From positions 4,650,001 to 4,714,000 of the forward strand of contig NZ_CP019428.1 of NCBI RefSeq assembly GCF_009834565.1: a stretch of DNA of 64,000 nt, written 5' to 3'. The notes beneath the pieces are model-generated. The model worked only from the letters and a program-made list of their open reading frames with translations, did no database searches and was not told the origin of the DNA. This document shows, piece by piece, positions 10,561 through 19,010 of this stretch (its first letter is position 1; each line of letters starts with the position of its first letter). A program made the translations under genes and the position numbers. The DNA is from Pseudomonas sp. R76 (lineage in GTDB: Bacteria > Pseudomonadota > Gammaproteobacteria > Pseudomonadales > Pseudomonadaceae).

Positions 10561-10681
10561 AACAGCAAAGTCCTAGGCGACAGCGCCTTGCTCCGTTGCC
10601 TACGCTTGCGTCAGAATCCGCCGGCTTGTGCGCTTGAGTGGGCGTCTCTAAGGTTGCTCGGTCGCTGAATATTCAGTGATC

Positions 10682-10872
10682 GGGTTTAGTAGCCCGAGCG
10701 ATAACATAAAGTGCATAAGCCTCATCTGTCAGATGTTCTTGTCTGTGCTTGATGGTGGCTGTGTGCAGGGCGTCCTCGGGCGCGCCGGCTTTGTGTGTTT
10801 CCCCGGTCTACTAACCTGCCCACAGCTGCCACCCCATCGTTTAGTAGCGAAGAGGTGTTGGCCCTGATCAGG
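10682..10872 (+). promoter_or_regulatory. Structured leader element upstream of the DUF6124 gene
   Basis: The 322-bp gap 10561-10882 has no convincing gene but strong pairing potential. The arm at 10754-10769 (GGTGGC then GTGCAGG) pairs with 10815-10833 (CCTGC then CAC, TGCCACC) and encloses a GC-rich hairpin around 10768-10786. CTACTAA at 10808-10814 is the exact complement of TTAGTAG at 10841-10847, and another copy of TTTAGTAG sits at 10685-10692. The arrangement allows alternative pairings just before the DUF6124 start. From memory, similar leaders precede other DUF6124/DUF3077 genes in Pseudomonas; this was not searched. Confidence 0.5.
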
Positions 10873-10882
10873 TACAACACAC

Positions 10883-11221
10883 ATGTTTAAAGTCACACCC
10901 AACCCTCCGAACGAGCCGGACCTGAAACTTAACCAGGCTGCGCATCGCGCGATTGATCGCTATCTCAATCCAGAAACTGACCCACCCGCACCACCAGGCT
11001 TGTTCAGCGTCGCCGCCGACGCCAGCAACGAAACACTGATCACCAACAGCTACGAAACCTTTTCTGCGGTGAGCGCCTTGCTGCTTGACCTGTCGGAAGA
11101 CCTGACCGGTAAACAGCGCGATGTGGCGCTGGCGATTCACCAGTTGAGTGAGTTGGGGGTTTTGTTGATGGATAGGCTGATGGAGCGGGAGGCCAAGCTG
11201 CCAGCGGTATTACCCGTTTAA
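10883..11221 (+). CDS. DUF6124-like small Pseudomonas protein
   Basis: The 112-residue soluble protein begins MFKVTPNPPNEPD. It contains a segment HRAIDRYLNPE followed by a helical C-terminal half (FSAVSALLLDLSEDLTG). This layout matches the remembered DUF6124 family found in many copies in Pseudomonas genomes. Its function is unknown. The start ATG follows a weak TCAGG ribosome site and lies directly downstream of the folded leader at 10682-10872, which suggests post-transcriptional control. Confidence 0.7.
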   Translation: MFKVTPNPPNEPDLKLNQAAHRAIDRYLNPETDPPAPPGLFSVAADASNETLITNSYETFSAVSALLLDLSEDLTGKQRDVALAIHQLSELGVLLMDRLMEREAKLPAVLPV

Positions 11222-11227
11222 AAAAAG

Positions 11228-11264
11228 GGCGCCAGGCCACCGCTAAAACAGTGGCCTGCCGCCT
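11228..11264 (-). terminator. Hairpin terminator of the GNAT gene (possibly bidirectional)
   Basis: An inverted repeat with arms CCAGGCCAC and GTGGCCTG and an A/C-rich loop is followed on the minus strand by a run of seven T. It sits between two convergent genes, so it can also limit read-through from the plus strand. Confidence 0.75.
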
Positions 11265-11270
11265 ATTTGC

Positions 11271-11795
11271 CTAACTCAAACGAATACACGGCAACCGATA
11301 CCTCACCTCCACCAACTGCACGCCGCCCCGCTCAAGCGTGCGCTCACTGCCCACATCCTCAACGCAGCCTGCCCGGCGATAAAATCGGATCGCGCGTTCA
11401 TTACGGGCCAAAACCCACAGCGTCAGCTGTTGAAACCCTTGCTCAGCCAAATGCTGTAAGCCGGCGTTCCACAACCCCAGCCCGACGCCCGTGTGCCAGT
11501 GCTCGGCGACAACGTAGATGGCCGTGACCTCACCCACGTTTCCCGCTGGGGCATCTTCATCACGGCTGGCGCCGACGGACACCCAACCGACCACCTGCTT
11601 GTTCACCTGCGCCACCCACACGTTAGATTCGCCCGATTCAATCGAGGCCATCCAAAATGACTCGCGCCTGGCCAGCGTCGAACTCAACGCACCCAAGTAG
11701 TCGGCGGGCATCAGGTCGCGATAGGCATCCTGCCAACTTCTGATGTGCACCTGGGCAATCGCCCTGGCGTCTGCGGGTGAGGCCTGACGAATCAT
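11271..11795 (-). CDS. GNAT family N-acetyltransferase
   Basis: This is a 174-residue single-domain GNAT protein. Motif A is visible as VTAIYVVAEHWHTGVGLGLW, with the acetyl-CoA loop. Motif B is LTLWVLARNERAIRFYRRAG. The N-terminus (MIRQASPADARAIAQVH) is the usual beta1-alpha1 start. The ATG is preceded by AAGGA at good spacing. The acetylated substrate cannot be told from sequence. It is monocistronic and ends at the hairpin at 11228-11264. Confidence 0.88.
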   Translation of the reverse strand: MIRQASPADARAIAQVHIRSWQDAYRDLMPADYLGALSSTLARRESFWMASIESGESNVWVAQVNKQVVGWVSVGASRDEDAPAGNVGEVTAIYVVAEHWHTGVGLGLWNAGLQHLAEQGFQQLTLWVLARNERAIRFYRRAGCVEDVGSERTLERGGVQLVEVRYRLPCIRLS

Positions 11796-11941
11796 CGAAG
11801 CGTTCCTTGTTCGGATATCAAGTGGTTAGCGTAAACCGGCCTCGATTACGATTTTGCGATGCACCGCTTCTTGTGCCATTCATTCGCACGCGTCCTGCGC
11901 CTACAATGGCGACTTTTCTGACAACAAGGATGTAGGAAGTC

Positions 11942-12412
11942 ATGATAAAACGCCGACTTTCCCTGGCCCTCAGCCTGCTATGGCGCACGTACGTTGTATT
12001 TTTCCTCTACTCCATCGCCTTCATGCTGGTGATCGGGCTGCCGTTCGGCCGGTTGGTGCTAGCCAACAGAAACGTCATTTTGTACACGCCAGCCGTCGCA
12101 CTGTTGGTGTTTGCGCTGCTGCTCGCGATCCTGGAGATGGGGTGGCGCATCAATTTGCTGCGCGCCATATTCGGTGCTCGGTTGAAGCGCTCGCCCGCGC
12201 AATGGCGAACTTCCGTGCTGCACCTGTCTGCGTTGATGGCAGCCTTGGCCGCCGTCAACGCACTGATTGCTTTTTCAGGGTCGGCGGATGCCTGGATGTA
12301 CTACAGAACCTACCCCGGCCCGCTGCTGTTTTTCGTAGGCGTCTTCGCTATCGGCTGGGCCCAAGCGACCTCGGGCGTGGAAGAAACGAGTACAGAACTG
12401 GTAGAACATTGA
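11942..12412 (+). CDS. Small integral membrane protein of unknown function
   Basis: The 156-residue protein has four likely membrane segments (about 12-35, 48-66, 92-112 and 124-142) and a short hydrophilic tail. A good ribosome site (GTAGGA) precedes the ATG. I do not recognise the family. A longer frame in another phase (from 11854) covers the same DNA but lacks membrane logic or a ribosome site and is taken as a shadow. It stands alone between a divergent GNAT gene and a small orphan gene. Confidence 0.6.
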   Translation: MIKRRLSLALSLLWRTYVVFFLYSIAFMLVIGLPFGRLVLANRNVILYTPAVALLVFALLLAILEMGWRINLLRAIFGARLKRSPAQWRTSVLHLSALMAALAAVNALIAFSGSADAWMYYRTYPGPLLFFVGVFAIGWAQATSGVEETSTELVEH

Positions 12413-12521
12413 TGGGCGATAGGCTTTTTGCGTGATGGCCAAAGCAAAATAGGGGGGCAGATCACATCCGAAACAAGGATGGCCTGCCCGCTACTTTCCT
12501 ACAGTGAGGCCTAAGCCCTTT

Positions 12522-12860
12522 ATGAATCTGGACCGTGCAAGGCAGTTGATTCATGGACAGATCAATCGAGACGACCCGATTGGAAGTCTCATCCATGTGC
12601 TGGAAGCCGCTATTGAGCTGATTTCACTCCCAGGCAATGACTTCTGCTGGTCCAGCTGGGAAGACGAGGATCAGGCGAAGGCCGAGTTGCTGGGGTTGGT
12701 CAGCGTGCTCAGATCGGGTGGTTTGCCCAAAAAGTTGGACGTCTCTGTTCTATTCGCAGTAACCGGACCACTCCAGGAACTCAGTCTCAGCAGTGGTTGG
12801 GCGGACACTTTTCTTAAAGTGGCGGACAAATATGACGAAGTTGAAGCGTTATTGTGGTGA
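12522..12860 (+). CDS. Hypothetical protein, about 112 residues
   Basis: This small acidic soluble protein has a middle segment DFCWSSWEDEDQAKAELLG. I do not recognise it, but it resembles orphan immunity or adaptor proteins in size and charge. The ATG at 12522 follows TGAGG at about 12507; a GTG at 12504 in the same frame is the alternative start and would add six residues. Confidence that it is a gene rests on length, composition and a lack of competing frames. Confidence 0.5.
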   Translation: MNLDRARQLIHGQINRDDPIGSLIHVLEAAIELISLPGNDFCWSSWEDEDQAKAELLGLVSVLRSGGLPKKLDVSVLFAVTGPLQELSLSSGWADTFLKVADKYDEVEALLW

Positions 12861-12914
12861 AGAAAAATAGACGCCAAAGCACAGCGGAAAAATCAGCAGC
12901 TACGTCTACCGCCC

Positions 12915-13157
12915 TCAACTAACTGGCTCAAACCGCCGCCGCTTCACGAACAACCCCACCCCCAGCGCAACCGCAAAGATCGACAGCAGCCCCAGGTCAA
13001 ACCCGAACACGTGGGCCTGGCTCGCAGCAATGCAACCTACGGCGCCACCCGCGACCAACAACACCCCCAGCCACTTGCGCAGCGGGTATGACCTAAGAAA
13101 CCGATCCAACAGAAAGAACAGCACCAGGGCGATGACCAGCTGGGTAATTTCGGACAT
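12915..13157 (-). CDS. Small membrane protein, 80 residues
   Basis: It has three hydrophobic stretches (about 6-21, 30-46 and 53-70) and a basic C-terminus (KRRR). The ATG is preceded by GGGAG with 6-base spacing. The family is not recognised. It lies 12 bp downstream of the next minus-strand gene, so the two may be cotranscribed. Confidence 0.55.
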   Translation of the reverse strand: MSEITQLVIALVLFFLLDRFLRSYPLRKWLGVLLVAGGAVGCIAASQAHVFGFDLGLLSIFAVALGVGLFVKRRRFEPVS

Positions 13158-13169
13158 GTGCGTCTCCCG

Positions 13170-13649
13170 TCAGGTCTTGATGATCAGTGTTGAAGCCGTG
13201 CGTTGCGGGCCAATGCCGCCGCTGACCTGTGCCTCGATGCTGACCAGTATGTCGCCCGCATGATAGGTGGGCAGGATGGAATTGGCATACATGCGCACAC
13301 CGGCGCCGACGGGAGCGCCCACGTAAGGGGACGCTACATAGGAGGTCGCGGAAGCGAAAGCCGTGGCGGCCAGGTTAGCGACCTGGGTGCGCTGGGCATT
13401 GAGGACATCGCCCTGCTGCCGGGTCAGTGGTTTGGAGATGCCGATCATCATCGTGCACGGCCGGCCCTTGGCCAACATCTTGTCGTACACCTCGACGACC
13501 TTGCTGTTGACCTCATAGTGGGCGCTTTTCGCCTCGCCAAAATGCAGCTCACGCAGGCGGCCGCGTTCGCTGTCGGTAAGGGTGATCTGCGATACGTTGA
13601 AAACGATCCCGTGATTGCCTATGTATTGGAAAGTCCCTTCGAACTTCAT
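13170..13649 (-). CDS. Hypothetical protein with Gly/Ala-rich central segment
   Basis: The protein is 159 residues from the ATG at 13649, which has AGGA nine bases upstream. Longer upstream starts would run into the neighbouring acetyltransferase and were rejected. The N-terminal half is mixed alpha/beta (MKFEGTFQYIGNHGIVFNVS). The middle has an Ala/Ser/Val/Gly-rich stretch (about 104-130, AATAFASATSYVASPYVGAP) that could be a glycine-zipper-like membrane segment. A beta-rich tail follows. No family is recognised. Confidence 0.5.
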   Translation of the reverse strand: MKFEGTFQYIGNHGIVFNVSQITLTDSERGRLRELHFGEAKSAHYEVNSKVVEVYDKMLAKGRPCTMMIGISKPLTRQQGDVLNAQRTQVANLAATAFASATSYVASPYVGAPVGAGVRMYANSILPTYHAGDILVSIEAQVSGGIGPQRTASTLIIKT

Positions 13650-13704
13650 TGCACGCATCCTTTCGAGCCAAAGACGGCGATTCTCTAGAAGGAATGCATG
13701 GGAT

Positions 13705-14205
13705 TCAAATCTTTTCATCCTGCCGGTGAGGTAGGTTGACCGCCGTAAGGTGCTGACGGACATAATAATTGTCGAACTCACTGCTTTCGACGAGCTGGAA
13801 ACCATGGCGGATATAAAACCGATTCGAGGCGCTTTGTTTGAGAGCCCCCACTTTGATCGGCAGTGCAGCCGCGTCGGCCTCCTTGAAAATATGAGTGAGC
13901 ACCGCAGCGCCGATACCTGCCCCTTGCGCACTCGGCCTCACGTATAAGTGATCGAGTACAAGTTCATTGGGGTGGCGCTTGACCACGACAAAGCCAACCC
14001 TGTCTCCAGCGACTTCAATATAGCGGGTGCTGTGGGCTTCAAAACCGCTGACAAACCGCTCGCGCGCGCGCACCGGATCAAATCGACCGACACGCTCCAA
14101 ACTGTCGCGCATCGCCTCGATTCGAATGGCAACCAGATCGTCCACGTCGCTGGGTAGAGCGAGGACTAACCTGACCGGGGCGTTTTGATTGGGCGTGATG
14201 GGCAT
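13705..14205 (-). CDS. GNAT family N-acetyltransferase
   Basis: This 166-residue protein has the GNAT core: LVLDHLYVRPSAQGAGIGAA is beta4 with the Q/RxxGxG/A acetyl-CoA loop, and SASNRFYIRHGF-type residues form motif B (QSASNRFYIRHGFQLV). The substrate is unknown. It lies 55 bp upstream of the hypothetical gene ending at 13170 and could share a transcript with it. Confidence 0.85.
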   Translation of the reverse strand: MPITPNQNAPVRLVLALPSDVDDLVAIRIEAMRDSLERVGRFDPVRARERFVSGFEAHSTRYIEVAGDRVGFVVVKRHPNELVLDHLYVRPSAQGAGIGAAVLTHIFKEADAAALPIKVGALKQSASNRFYIRHGFQLVESSEFDNYYVRQHLTAVNLPHRQDEKI

Positions 14206-14249
14206 ACTTTGCGCTCTACGTAGGCTCCGCCTGGGTGACAGGCGTTAAA

Positions 14250-14281
14250 CCACGTTTGTACGGTTTCCCGGAACGTGGTCT
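14250..14281. repeat. Short inverted repeat between GNAT and msrA genes
   Basis: ACCACGTT and AACGTGGT are separated by about 15 bases downstream of msrA and upstream of the GNAT gene. It may be a weak terminator for msrA or part of the GNAT promoter; there is no strong T-run. Confidence 0.4.
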
Positions 14282-14311
14282 ACCTTATGTTTTCTCTGGC
14301 ACTGCTGCCCC

Positions 14312-14818
14312 TCAAGCGCGCTTGGGCAACTTCCAGTTCGGCCGGATGAAGTGGCAGGTATAGCCATTGGGGATGCGCTCCAGATAATCCTGATGCTCCG
14401 GCTCGGCTTCCCAAAACGGTCCTGCCGGTTCTATTTCAGTGACCACACGGCCTGGCCACAACTTCGAGGCATCTACGTCTGCAGCGGTGTCTTCGGCCAC
14501 GTCGCGTTGCTCTTCGCTCAGGTAATAAATCGCCGAGCGGTAGCTTGGCCCAAGGTCATTGCCTTGGCGGTTAGGTGTGCTGGGGTCGTGGATCTGGAAA
14601 AAGAACTCGAGGATCTGCCGGTAGGTAATCACCGCCGGATCAAACACGATTTCAATCGCCTCAGCATGATTGCCGTGGTTGCGGTAGGTGGCATTCGGCA
14701 CGTCGCCGCCGGTGTAGCCGACGCGCGTGCGCAGCACGCCGGGGTAGCGCCGCAACAGGTCCTGCATGCCCCAGAAGCAGCCGCCAGCGAGGATCGCGGT
14801 TTCGGTTTGGTTGGTCAT
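14312..14818 (-). CDS. msrA: Peptide-methionine (S)-S-oxide reductase
   Basis: MsrA reduces methionine-S-sulfoxide in oxidised proteins, using thioredoxin. The 168-residue protein has the catalytic motif GCFWG at 13-17 (Cys14). It also has the conserved blocks [19 protein letters not shown] and [14 protein letters not shown]. It is the short cytosolic form without an MsrB domain. No second conserved C-terminal Cys pair is visible, so the recycling cysteines may differ from the E. coli long form. The ATG has AAGGG upstream. It appears monocistronic. Confidence 0.93.
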   Translation of the reverse strand: MTNQTETAILAGGCFWGMQDLLRRYPGVLRTRVGYTGGDVPNATYRNHGNHAEAIEIVFDPAVITYRQILEFFFQIHDPSTPNRQGNDLGPSYRSAIYYLSEEQRDVAEDTAADVDASKLWPGRVVTEIEPAGPFWEAEPEHQDYLERIPNGYTCHFIRPNWKLPKRA

Positions 14819-14904
14819 GGTCTGCCCTTGTGCTGAATGAGTACCGGGATAGTTATGGGGCTGTGTTGGCCAATAGCAAGGTTAATGGCCTGACCGGCTG
14901 CGAG

Positions 14905-15267
14905 CTACTCTAAAGCCAAGAGCTTTCTAACCTCGGCGATGATCAAATCGATATTGAATGGCTTGGCCAATACCGCATCAAACAAATCTGATCGCTGCAT
15001 ACCGATATGTGCCTGAGCACCGCTCATCAAGATAATCGGCAAATGTTTGGCGCAAGGGAGGGCTCGCACGGCGGTTGCGAATTCCAGGCCGTCCATGACC
15101 GGCATCATAAAGTCGGTAATGATCAACGCTGGCTGTTCTCTATTGAGAACTTCGAGTCCTTTTCGACCATTGCTGGCTGTCACCACCATGAACCCCTCAT
15201 CCTCCAGCGCGAAGCAGAGAATATCAGCGATCAAATACTCGTCGTCGACGACCAGGATGGTGGTCAT
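14905..15267 (-). CDS. Stand-alone response-regulator receiver domain
   Basis: This 120-residue CheY-like protein has acidic residues D8/D9, phospho-acceptor D52 (TDFMMPVMDG) and conserved K102 (LAKPF). No output domain is present, so it acts by protein contact or phosphotransfer. It follows the KaiC-like gene by 23 bp in the same direction, which indicates cotranscription and a joint function. No histidine kinase is encoded nearby. Confidence 0.9.
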   Translation of the reverse strand: MTTILVVDDEYLIADILCFALEDEGFMVVTASNGRKGLEVLNREQPALIITDFMMPVMDGLEFATAVRALPCAKHLPIILMSGAQAHIGMQRSDLFDAVLAKPFNIDLIIAEVRKLLALE

Positions 15268-15290
15268 GTTAATTCAACCTAATCAAACGC

Positions 15291-16853
15291 TTAAGAAATT
15301 GAACCGCGCGATGAATCAGTGGTGGCTGAGGGTTCATGTCTTGAAGCCTTTTTCAGGAAAACATCATGTTCACGAATGACGACCTCAAATCGAGAGGGAT
15401 CGTAGGAGCTGTCTCTTACTTTAAGAATGGATAGCGTCCTGCTTAGTTCAGAGTGATTCTCAGAGAACCGCATCAGCATCAGGTTATCGACGATGCTGGA
15501 CAGGTCAGAGTTGGGTGCACTGACCTCGGAGCCAAACAGATCGCGCATTTCCCAGGACGCAAATACCGTAACGCCCCTGGATCGCAGCTCGTTCATCAGC
15601 GCACTGAAGAAGTCAGTAATTCGCGCCGGATTTGTCGAGACGCGTGTCATACCGCTAAGGCTGTCGATGAACAGGCGCTTAATGCCCTTTTCTTCAACGA
15701 TACTCAGCAGTCGTGCGCCCAGACCATCGAGCAGGCCTTCAGTCGTCGGCTGCCAGGCAATGCTCAAAGCACCGCTGTCTTCCATACCTTTGATATCGAT
15801 ACCCAGTGACTGGCCCTTGAGCCGCAACCGTTGTGGACTCTCGTAAAAGCCAAAATGCAGTCCCGGTGCATCCACCGTCGACTCGGCCAGAAATTTGAGA
15901 CCCAGAGTGGTTTTACCAATCCCGGAGGGGCCAATAACCAGAGACACACTGGAACTGTAAAGGCCCCCGCCCAATATGCCGTCCAGTGAGTCAATGCCAC
16001 TGGCAATGCGCGTCATGTCGGCGCTGTCTGGAGAGGACGGGTGGCTGTAAAGACTTTCGAGTCGAGGGTAAACCACTAATCCGTTGTCGTTGATCTCACA
16101 CTCATGCAGGCCCGTCATTGCCCCACTGCCGCGGGTTTTACGCAGTTGAATACGACGCACCGAGCGAGTGCCATACAGCTCCTCACCCATTTCAATCACG
16201 CCATCTACCATCGTGTGTTCGGGGCTGCCGTCATCGAGTCGGGAACTGGTGAGAAACAGGACGGTGCAGCCCGCGAAAGCAGCGTGCCCTTGCAGCTCTG
16301 AAATGAATTTCTTGGTGTCGATGTGCGAATCGGCTTTTGAACGCGCATTGAGCAAGCCGTCTACCACCATCACCGTCGCTTTCTGGCGGCTTATCTCGCG
16401 CCGAAGCAGCTTGACTACCTCACCCAGACCGTCGTTCTCCAGGGTGTCAAAAGCACTGACAAATTGAATGTCGGCGCCGACTTTGGAAGCGTCGAAAAAG
16501 CTCAGAGTAGAAAGAAACTGAAAAAGACGGTCATGCGACTCGGCCAGCAGCGTGGCGACCAGAACCCGGCCTCCATTGTTCGCATGATGGAACCCAAGTT
16601 GGTTGGCGAGGATCGTTTTTCCAGACCCCGGGCGTCCTTGGATGATGTATGAGGCGCCTGCGACCAGCCCTCCCTTGAGCAGAGCGTCGAGCCCTTCGAT
16701 TCCACTTTCGAGGCGTTTTAGCTTTTCCACGATGCGACCCTGATCTGAAAAAACAGGCTGTTTAAGCCGATTGAGGCGGAATGCTAACGCCATTTTCGCT
16801 TCGGGGCCATTCTCGCCTGAAGCATGGCTGTCTAATGGAGTTAGATGCGCCAC
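15291..16853 (-). CDS. KaiC-like double RecA-fold ATPase
   Basis: The 520-residue protein has two tandem KaiC/RadA-type P-loop domains. The first Walker A is GRPGSGKT (73-80), and the Walker B-like VMVVDGLL is near 161-168. The second Walker A is GPSGIGKT (308-315), with RLFIDSLSG further on. Each domain opens with the KaiC-family phrase (SGIEGLDALLKGG and SGIDSLDGILGGG). This is the CI/CII layout of KaiC, but there is no KaiA or KaiB nearby. By analogy with non-cyanobacterial KaiC homologues it may signal in stress or adhesion control with its partner receiver. The predicted start at 16853 is a GTG; an ATG at 16793 would remove 20 residues and keep both domains. The upstream 16854-17061 region holds no gene. 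Confidence 0.85.
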   Translation of the reverse strand: MAHLTPLDSHASGENGPEAKMALAFRLNRLKQPVFSDQGRIVEKLKRLESGIEGLDALLKGGLVAGASYIIQGRPGSGKTILANQLGFHHANNGGRVLVATLLAESHDRLFQFLSTLSFFDASKVGADIQFVSAFDTLENDGLGEVVKLLRREISRQKATVMVVDGLLNARSKADSHIDTKKFISELQGHAAFAGCTVLFLTSSRLDDGSPEHTMVDGVIEMGEELYGTRSVRRIQLRKTRGSGAMTGLHECEINDNGLVVYPRLESLYSHPSSPDSADMTRIASGIDSLDGILGGGLYSSSVSLVIGPSGIGKTTLGLKFLAESTVDAPGLHFGFYESPQRLRLKGQSLGIDIKGMEDSGALSIAWQPTTEGLLDGLGARLLSIVEEKGIKRLFIDSLSGMTRVSTNPARITDFFSALMNELRSRGVTVFASWEMRDLFGSEVSAPNSDLSSIVDNLMLMRFSENHSELSRTLSILKVRDSSYDPSRFEVVIREHDVFLKKASRHEPSATTDSSRGSIS

Positions 16854-17061
16854 TTCAGCCGCGTTTAACTGGGTTCATCCCTCTAAAGTCGGGGGGAAAT
16901 CAACCTTGCTAGCAGATGACCGTCTAAACTTGCAGTGATTCAATTGCAGTTACCAATCTTGAGCGTTGGCTTACGATATGGAGGGTGGAAACTTTGGTGG
17001 GAGCTGATTCTTGAAAGTAGGGAATACGCCCAAGGGACCGCTTATGGCCGTTAGCGGGCCG

Positions 17062-17526
17062 TTAAGCCCTGCCCATTTCTTCGTACCAGCCATCTACCAG
17101 CTCGTTTTGCTCGCCCCAGACCAAACTTGCTACCTCTTGCATGATTTCAGCTAGCGACTCGACGTCTACACCAACAGCTTCCAGGCAAGCCCATCGGCCT
17201 CTCGACCAATCGAGAATGCTGCACTGAGGATATCTTTCAAACAGCGGCTCCAGAACTCGCTGCGGATCCGCGTTAGCGCCGTACATAAAGTTAAAATACG
17301 GCGCCTCCGAATCCTGAAATGGGTAAAGCATCATCCAGTTACTACCAGAGCCGGGATAGCGCAGCGTGACGTAACGGTACGTCCATTCAGCCCCCCCGTG
17401 CTTGATGCTGCGAAGCACGTCCAGGAGCGGTTGGTTTTCGCAGAAACGAATACACGCGACTATTGAGGCAAACTCCAGAGCCCAGCCGGACGCGGCTGAA
17501 TGCACACTGCCTTCATCTCCGTTCAT
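17062..17526 (-). CDS. Orphan small protein
   Basis: The protein is about 154 residues, acidic and Trp/Tyr-rich, with a segment SNWMMLYPFQDSEAPYFNFM. I do not recognise it. The chosen ATG at 17526 sits 6 bases past the stop of the preceding gene; a TTG at 17535 overlapping that stop is the alternative. The tight coupling indicates one operon with the 159-residue upstream gene. The composition and pairing recall immunity proteins of polymorphic toxins, but this is only a resemblance. Confidence 0.55.
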   Translation of the reverse strand: MNGDEGSVHSAASGWALEFASIVACIRFCENQPLLDVLRSIKHGGAEWTYRYVTLRYPGSGSNWMMLYPFQDSEAPYFNFMYGANADPQRVLEPLFERYPQCSILDWSRGRWACLEAVGVDVESLAEIMQEVASLVWGEQNELVDGWYEEMGRA

Positions 17527-17531
17527 GATGA

Positions 17532-18011
17532 TCAACCATGTGGACTCGCCTTACGTGATGTGATGAGAGCTTGGCATCTGTCTGCAAATTCTGGGGTGGC
17601 ACCCGCGATCTTCGACAGTACTTGATACATCTCATGGGCATCTGAAAAAGGATATACATCCAGGCTCAGGGCAATCTTAATCTTACGCGTATCCTGCCTT
17701 TCCCTGAGCCACGTCTCGACCTCACGCGTCAGGGCCGAACCGTTGTCGTCTGTTTGCCAAGCCAGCAAATTAAACAGGTCAGCAACTAGCTCTTCGGGCA
17801 TCGTTCGGGGTATTTCCGAGAATAGTCGATTGGCCAGGTCGAGTTCGCCAAATAAGCTGACAACATCATGCACAGCTTCAAACGCCAAGTCGTATTCGGC
17901 GGCGTTGCGCTCAATCGCGATGATATCTAGCGCTTGTTTTAGCGATGGGTGCATTCGGACATTCCATGGTTCTGCGAACTTAATTTGATCATCGAATATA
18001 GGCTTCAACAT
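17532..18011 (-). CDS. Orphan all-helical small protein
   Basis: This 159-residue acidic protein is mostly predicted helix (HPSLKQALDIIAIERNAAEY, then EELVADLFNLLAWQTDD). The ATG at 18011 is preceded by GTAGGG. It overlaps or abuts the following gene. The family is unknown. It belongs to the less GC-rich patch 17.0-19.6 kb. Confidence 0.55.
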   Translation of the reverse strand: MLKPIFDDQIKFAEPWNVRMHPSLKQALDIIAIERNAAEYDLAFEAVHDVVSLFGELDLANRLFSEIPRTMPEELVADLFNLLAWQTDDNGSALTREVETWLRERQDTRKIKIALSLDVYPFSDAHEMYQVLSKIAGATPEFADRCQALITSRKASPHG

Positions 18012-18186
18012 CTGGCCCTACCCATCGTCTGAGGTGTGCCACGTATTGCAGCGGTCTTCACTTTGAATCGCCTCTGGATTCGTGGACACCTTCGAGCCAA
18101 AGCTTCTGGCCGTTTTCTGCCTATCACGACCGACCGAAATCGACCCAAAGCTGGCATTTGACAGAAAGTATGCGATAACTAATTTT

Positions 18187-18393
18187 TCACTGTGGCTTCA
18201 ATTCTGACCATAAACAGCTGCGCCCAATACAGGCCATTAACGTTCCGTAGTCTTCAAAATCACAGACATTCACTTCGGCCTGGCTCGTCCACGTTGCTTC
18301 GCATTCTTCGCACACCCATAGCAAAATCTTTGTAGAGCGAACTCGCATTGCTCGAACGTAACCTTGGCCGCACCTTCGGCACTCAATCAGCAT
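18187..18393 (-). CDS. Small zinc-ribbon-like protein
   Basis: The 68-residue protein has two CxxC knuckles (CRRC at 5-8 and CEEC at 28-31), spaced as in a zinc ribbon, plus two later Cys residues. The start ATG has only a weak ribosome site. The family and role are unknown. It is placed 38 bp after the GNAT gene on the same strand. Confidence 0.5.
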   Translation of the reverse strand: MLIECRRCGQGYVRAMRVRSTKILLWVCEECEATWTSQAEVNVCDFEDYGTLMACIGRSCLWSELKPQ

Positions 18394-18431
18394 GCAAATA
18401 ATCTCTGACAGGACTTCGGCGTAGTCTAATC

Positions 18432-18902
18432 CTATTGGCCGCTTTTGACCGCAAGCTGACTCTGTGAGAGCTTCTTGAGCTGCACGATGTGTGTCGCTTG
18501 AGCGTCTTCAGTTCGTGTGAAGCCGCAGCGCAGGTAAAAAGTGCTTCCCTCAGAGGTATCGGTGTAAAGACGCACACTTTCAAAGTACAAAGCGGCGTGG
18601 GCAAGCAAGGCGCTAACCAGTTGCCTGCCAATCTGTTGCCCCCGTGACGTAGGAACCACGTAAACACGCCGCAGCCTTCCTGTACGGGCATGCGTGAACG
18701 GATCAATAGAAAGACCGCCAATGCCTACCAGTTTGCGGTCCAGATACACTGCCATTAGGCACTCGCCTGGCGCATCGAAGCGATTGGTGCCCGAATGCCA
18801 TTCCGAAGTCAGCCGGGTGATGAACCTAAAGCCTTCTGCCACTGCTTCTTTCTCAAGGGCGGAAATTTGTGACGGCAGGTGCGTGACCTGATGAATCTGC
18901 AT
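18432..18902 (-). CDS. GNAT family N-acetyltransferase
   Basis: This 156-residue protein shows GNAT motif A as RLRRVYVVPTSRGQQIGRQL, with the acetyl-CoA loop. Motif B is VRLYTDTSEGSTFYLRCGF. The ribosome site GGAGGA lies about 12 bases before the ATG. The substrate is unknown. It lies in the patch of accessory small genes. Confidence 0.85.
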   Translation of the reverse strand: MQIHQVTHLPSQISALEKEAVAEGFRFITRLTSEWHSGTNRFDAPGECLMAVYLDRKLVGIGGLSIDPFTHARTGRLRRVYVVPTSRGQQIGRQLVSALLAHAALYFESVRLYTDTSEGSTFYLRCGFTRTEDAQATHIVQLKKLSQSQLAVKSGQ

Positions 18903-19010
18903 TTAGGGTCAATCCTCCCTGATGGGGTACGAAACCCTTCTAAGCTGCCAAGGGATCTTCATGTATTGACTGTGGGCACGCAGGTGGCAGGTTTCGACAC
19001 ATAACGGTCA

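Noticed and set aside
10676..10867. 63-codon frame in the gap before the DUF6124 gene
   Set aside because: It lies over the paired leader element, with no ribosome site or recognisable protein features.
11854..12435. 193-codon frame overlapping the four-helix membrane protein
   Set aside because: It has no ribosome site and mixed composition; the other phase gives a coherent membrane protein with a good start.
14905..16853. A circadian KaiABC clock
   Set aside because: KaiA and KaiB are absent; only a KaiC-like ATPase and a receiver are present.
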